64,000 bases of DNA from Bacteroidales bacterium (GTDB lineage Bacteria; Bacteroidota; Bacteroidia; Bacteroidales; JAADGE01), in assembly GCA_021648725.1 (NCBI GenBank), contig JAKISF010000004.1, positions 1-64,000 of the forward strand. Direction: 5' to 3'. Each line of letters begins with the position of its first letter. Within the stretch, counting starts at the first letter, position 1. The translations under genes and the position numbers were made by a program. The notes beneath the pieces are model-generated. The model was given only the letters and a program-made list of their open reading frames with translations, searched no databases and was not told where the DNA came from. Below are positions 62,843 to 64,000 of this stretch, piece after piece.

Positions 62843-62880
62843 CTTTTAACTTTCTACTTTTAACTATTGACTTTCTACTT
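62843..62880. repeat. Short tandem-like repeat at the porU 3' end
   Basis: The motif aactttctactt and gactttctactt occurs twice within 33 bp, covering the porU stop codon (62875-62877) and the gap to the next gene. It is probably replication slippage of low-complexity sequence. Confidence 0.45.
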
Positions 62881-64000
62881 AAGTATAAGTAATTTTTCAT
62901 ATTTTTCGGCAATATCTCCGGTTGATGAACGAAGTTTTACTCTGTAAACATAAACTCCTCTTCCTATTCTGTTACCGAAATCGTCGGTTCCGTCCCAAGG
63001 ATAAGGTCCTGCTCTGTATCCGTCAGCCAAAAAGCTTGATTCGATTGTTTTTACTAACTTTCCGGAAACGGTAAAAATTTGTATCAGAACGTCAATGTCG
63101 GTTCCGGCTTGATTGTGTTCAAAATAAAAATCGGTGTGCGTGGTAAACGGATTGGGATAATTAAGTAATCTGTCAATTGTTAAATTACCTGCTTCAATAA
63201 CCAAAAATTCAATATATTCTTCAGAAGAATTATTATAAACATCCCAAGCTTTAAACTTTAGTGTGTGCTCTCCCTGTTCCAAATTAAATAAGAAATGTTC
63301 GAGCGAACCGCTTTTATATGTATCTTCATCGGCTCTGTAATCATCATTCATTACAATAATATTTTGAATGTCGTCATCCAAAATGCCCGTAATATCATGT
63401 CCTATTCCTCCGGAAGCGGTGTTTATTCCGTGTTCATCAAAAAGTTTTGCATAAATTCTCGGATTAACATCTGTCATTCCGCCCGAAACAAAATTTTCGT
63501 CATTCATATATAAACTGATTTCGGGTCCTGTATTATCTTCTTCATAATCATCGGAAATATCGCCTGCCAAAAAATCAAACGAATAACCTTTTGCATCAAT
63601 TGTACCGTTATGAGCATAATAACTTACTTTTCCGGTATCAACATTGAGGGCAATATCTTTCGGGACAATAAATTCAAAGTCGAAATCTCCGTTTGTAATA
63701 CTTGCGGCACCTTTATAAACTGTATTATCTCTTGTTTCATAAGTGTATGCACCTATTCCGTTATTATCTTGAGTTGTAACTGTTCTTATTTTGTCGTAAA
63801 CTGTCGGATAAACTATACCGTTAAAATTAGTGAGTTTATTACCGTTTTTATCTTGTAATTCGCCTGAAAAAGATGCAAGACTTAGAGCTTTTAAAGTATC
63901 AATTTCAGAAACGGGATGTCCGTTTATTGTTTTTGTAATTACTTTATTTTCTGCTGCAAATCCGAGATGCAGTGCAGGATCTCCCATTAAAAAGAAAATT
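62875..64000 (-). CDS. porU: Type IX secretion sortase PorU, C-terminal part (partial)
   Basis: The reading frame is open to the right edge of the window, so only the last 375 codons are seen and the start lies outside. The visible part begins just before MGDPALHLGF, a segment typical of the end of the C25 gingipain-like domain in PorU, and continues with an Ig-like region (TGPEISLYMNDENFVSGG), GEHTLKFKAWDVYNNSSE and a C-terminal domain (LLNYPNPFTTHTDFYFEHN, GRGVYVYRVKL, ending KLLILK). PorU removes C-terminal signals from T9SS cargo and attaches A-LPS at the outer membrane. The catalytic residues are beyond the window. Confidence 0.9.
   Translation of the reverse strand, partial: IFFLMGDPALHLGFAAENKVITKTINGHPVSEIDTLKALSLASFSGELQDKNGNKLTNFNGIVYPTVYDKIRTVTTQDNNGIGAYTYETRDNTVYKGAASITNGDFDFEFIVPKDIALNVDTGKVSYYAHNGTIDAKGYSFDFLAGDISDDYEEDNTGPEISLYMNDENFVSGGMTDVNPRIYAKLFDEHGINTASGGIGHDITGILDDDIQNIIVMNDDYRADEDTYKSGSLEHFLFNLEQGEHTLKFKAWDVYNNSSEEYIEFLVIEAGNLTIDRLLNYPNPFTTHTDFYFEHNQAGTDIDVLIQIFTVSGKLVKTIESSFLADGYRAGPYPWDGTDDFGNRIGRGVYVYRVKLRSSTGDIAEKYEKLLILK

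Noticed and set aside
1-64000. tRNA, rRNA, CRISPR arrays and insertion sequences
   Set aside because: No cloverleaf-like intergenic stretch, rRNA segment, regular repeat-spacer array or transposase reading frame was recognised by eye; a tRNA and repeat search would be needed to exclude weak cases.

Overview
The window is a stretch of an AT-rich bacterial chromosome from the phylum Bacteroidota, probably an uncultured or environmental Bacteroidales-like lineage. Four things point there: many genes are preceded by the Bacteroidota -7 promoter box TAnnTTTG rather than by Shine-Dalgarno sequences; type IX secretion components and cargo are present (PorU sortase C-terminus, a gliding-type C-terminal domain protein); the phylum-typical families DUF4290, DUF5683 and DUF5063 occur; and the parA-parB-DUF5683-transglycosylase order is the phylum's usual one. 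No rRNA, tRNA, CRISPR array or insertion sequence was recognised. Sixty genes are called (59 coding genes plus one pseudogene), including rpmH (52 codons), a decayed hypA fragment and a porU that runs off the right edge.

Layout. 0.3-5.9 kb: two adjacent paralogous PAS histidine kinases. 5.9-8.6 kb: a secreted unknown, a SanA-family protein, and the hydrogenase nickel-insertion genes hypA and hypB. 8.6-12.4 kb: an accessory island inserted next to hypA, with a HEPN/MNT pair, a Bro-N protein, a RelE-type toxin-antitoxin pair and an orphan Ntn-hydrolase-like protein. Its modules are separated by copies of the hypA leader, one of which carries a dead hypA 5' end. 12.4-28.3 kb: mostly core genes (CPGS-like GTPase, a secreted C1 peptidase, miaB, a KAS III enzyme, a PQQ-type propeller, a 7TM-sensor kinase, an HTH regulator, murA with Asp in place of the catalytic Cys, DUF4290, a UvrD-type helicase).

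28.5-34.4 kb is the most unusual region. It holds a PLD nuclease, a small basic protein, an AAA ATPase, a TM2 protein, a PD-(D/E)XK nuclease, a WYL regulator and a small membrane protein, all on the minus strand. Five promoters there share one architecture: a 17-bp box close to tAACGACATATTCCGGC, exactly 12 bp, then TAnnTTTG. In front of the WYL gene the box is part of a perfect inverted repeat. I read this as one regulon, possibly WYL-controlled and possibly a defence or stress locus. The shared box is seen directly; the function is inferred.

34.5-64 kb: a T9SS cargo protein, two FGE-fold proteins without the catalytic cysteines, an SDR and an rRNA methyltransferase, a SiaB-SiaC partner-switch pair, the mreD-mrdA-rodA cell elongation operon, mqnE (futalosine menaquinone pathway), rpmH, rsmG with an ECF sigma factor and a glycosyltransferase, pdxA, a leucyl aminopeptidase, parAB with a LysM transglycosylase, an O-acetylation cassette (two SGNH proteins plus MBOAT), a GNAT/Mom-like protein and porU.
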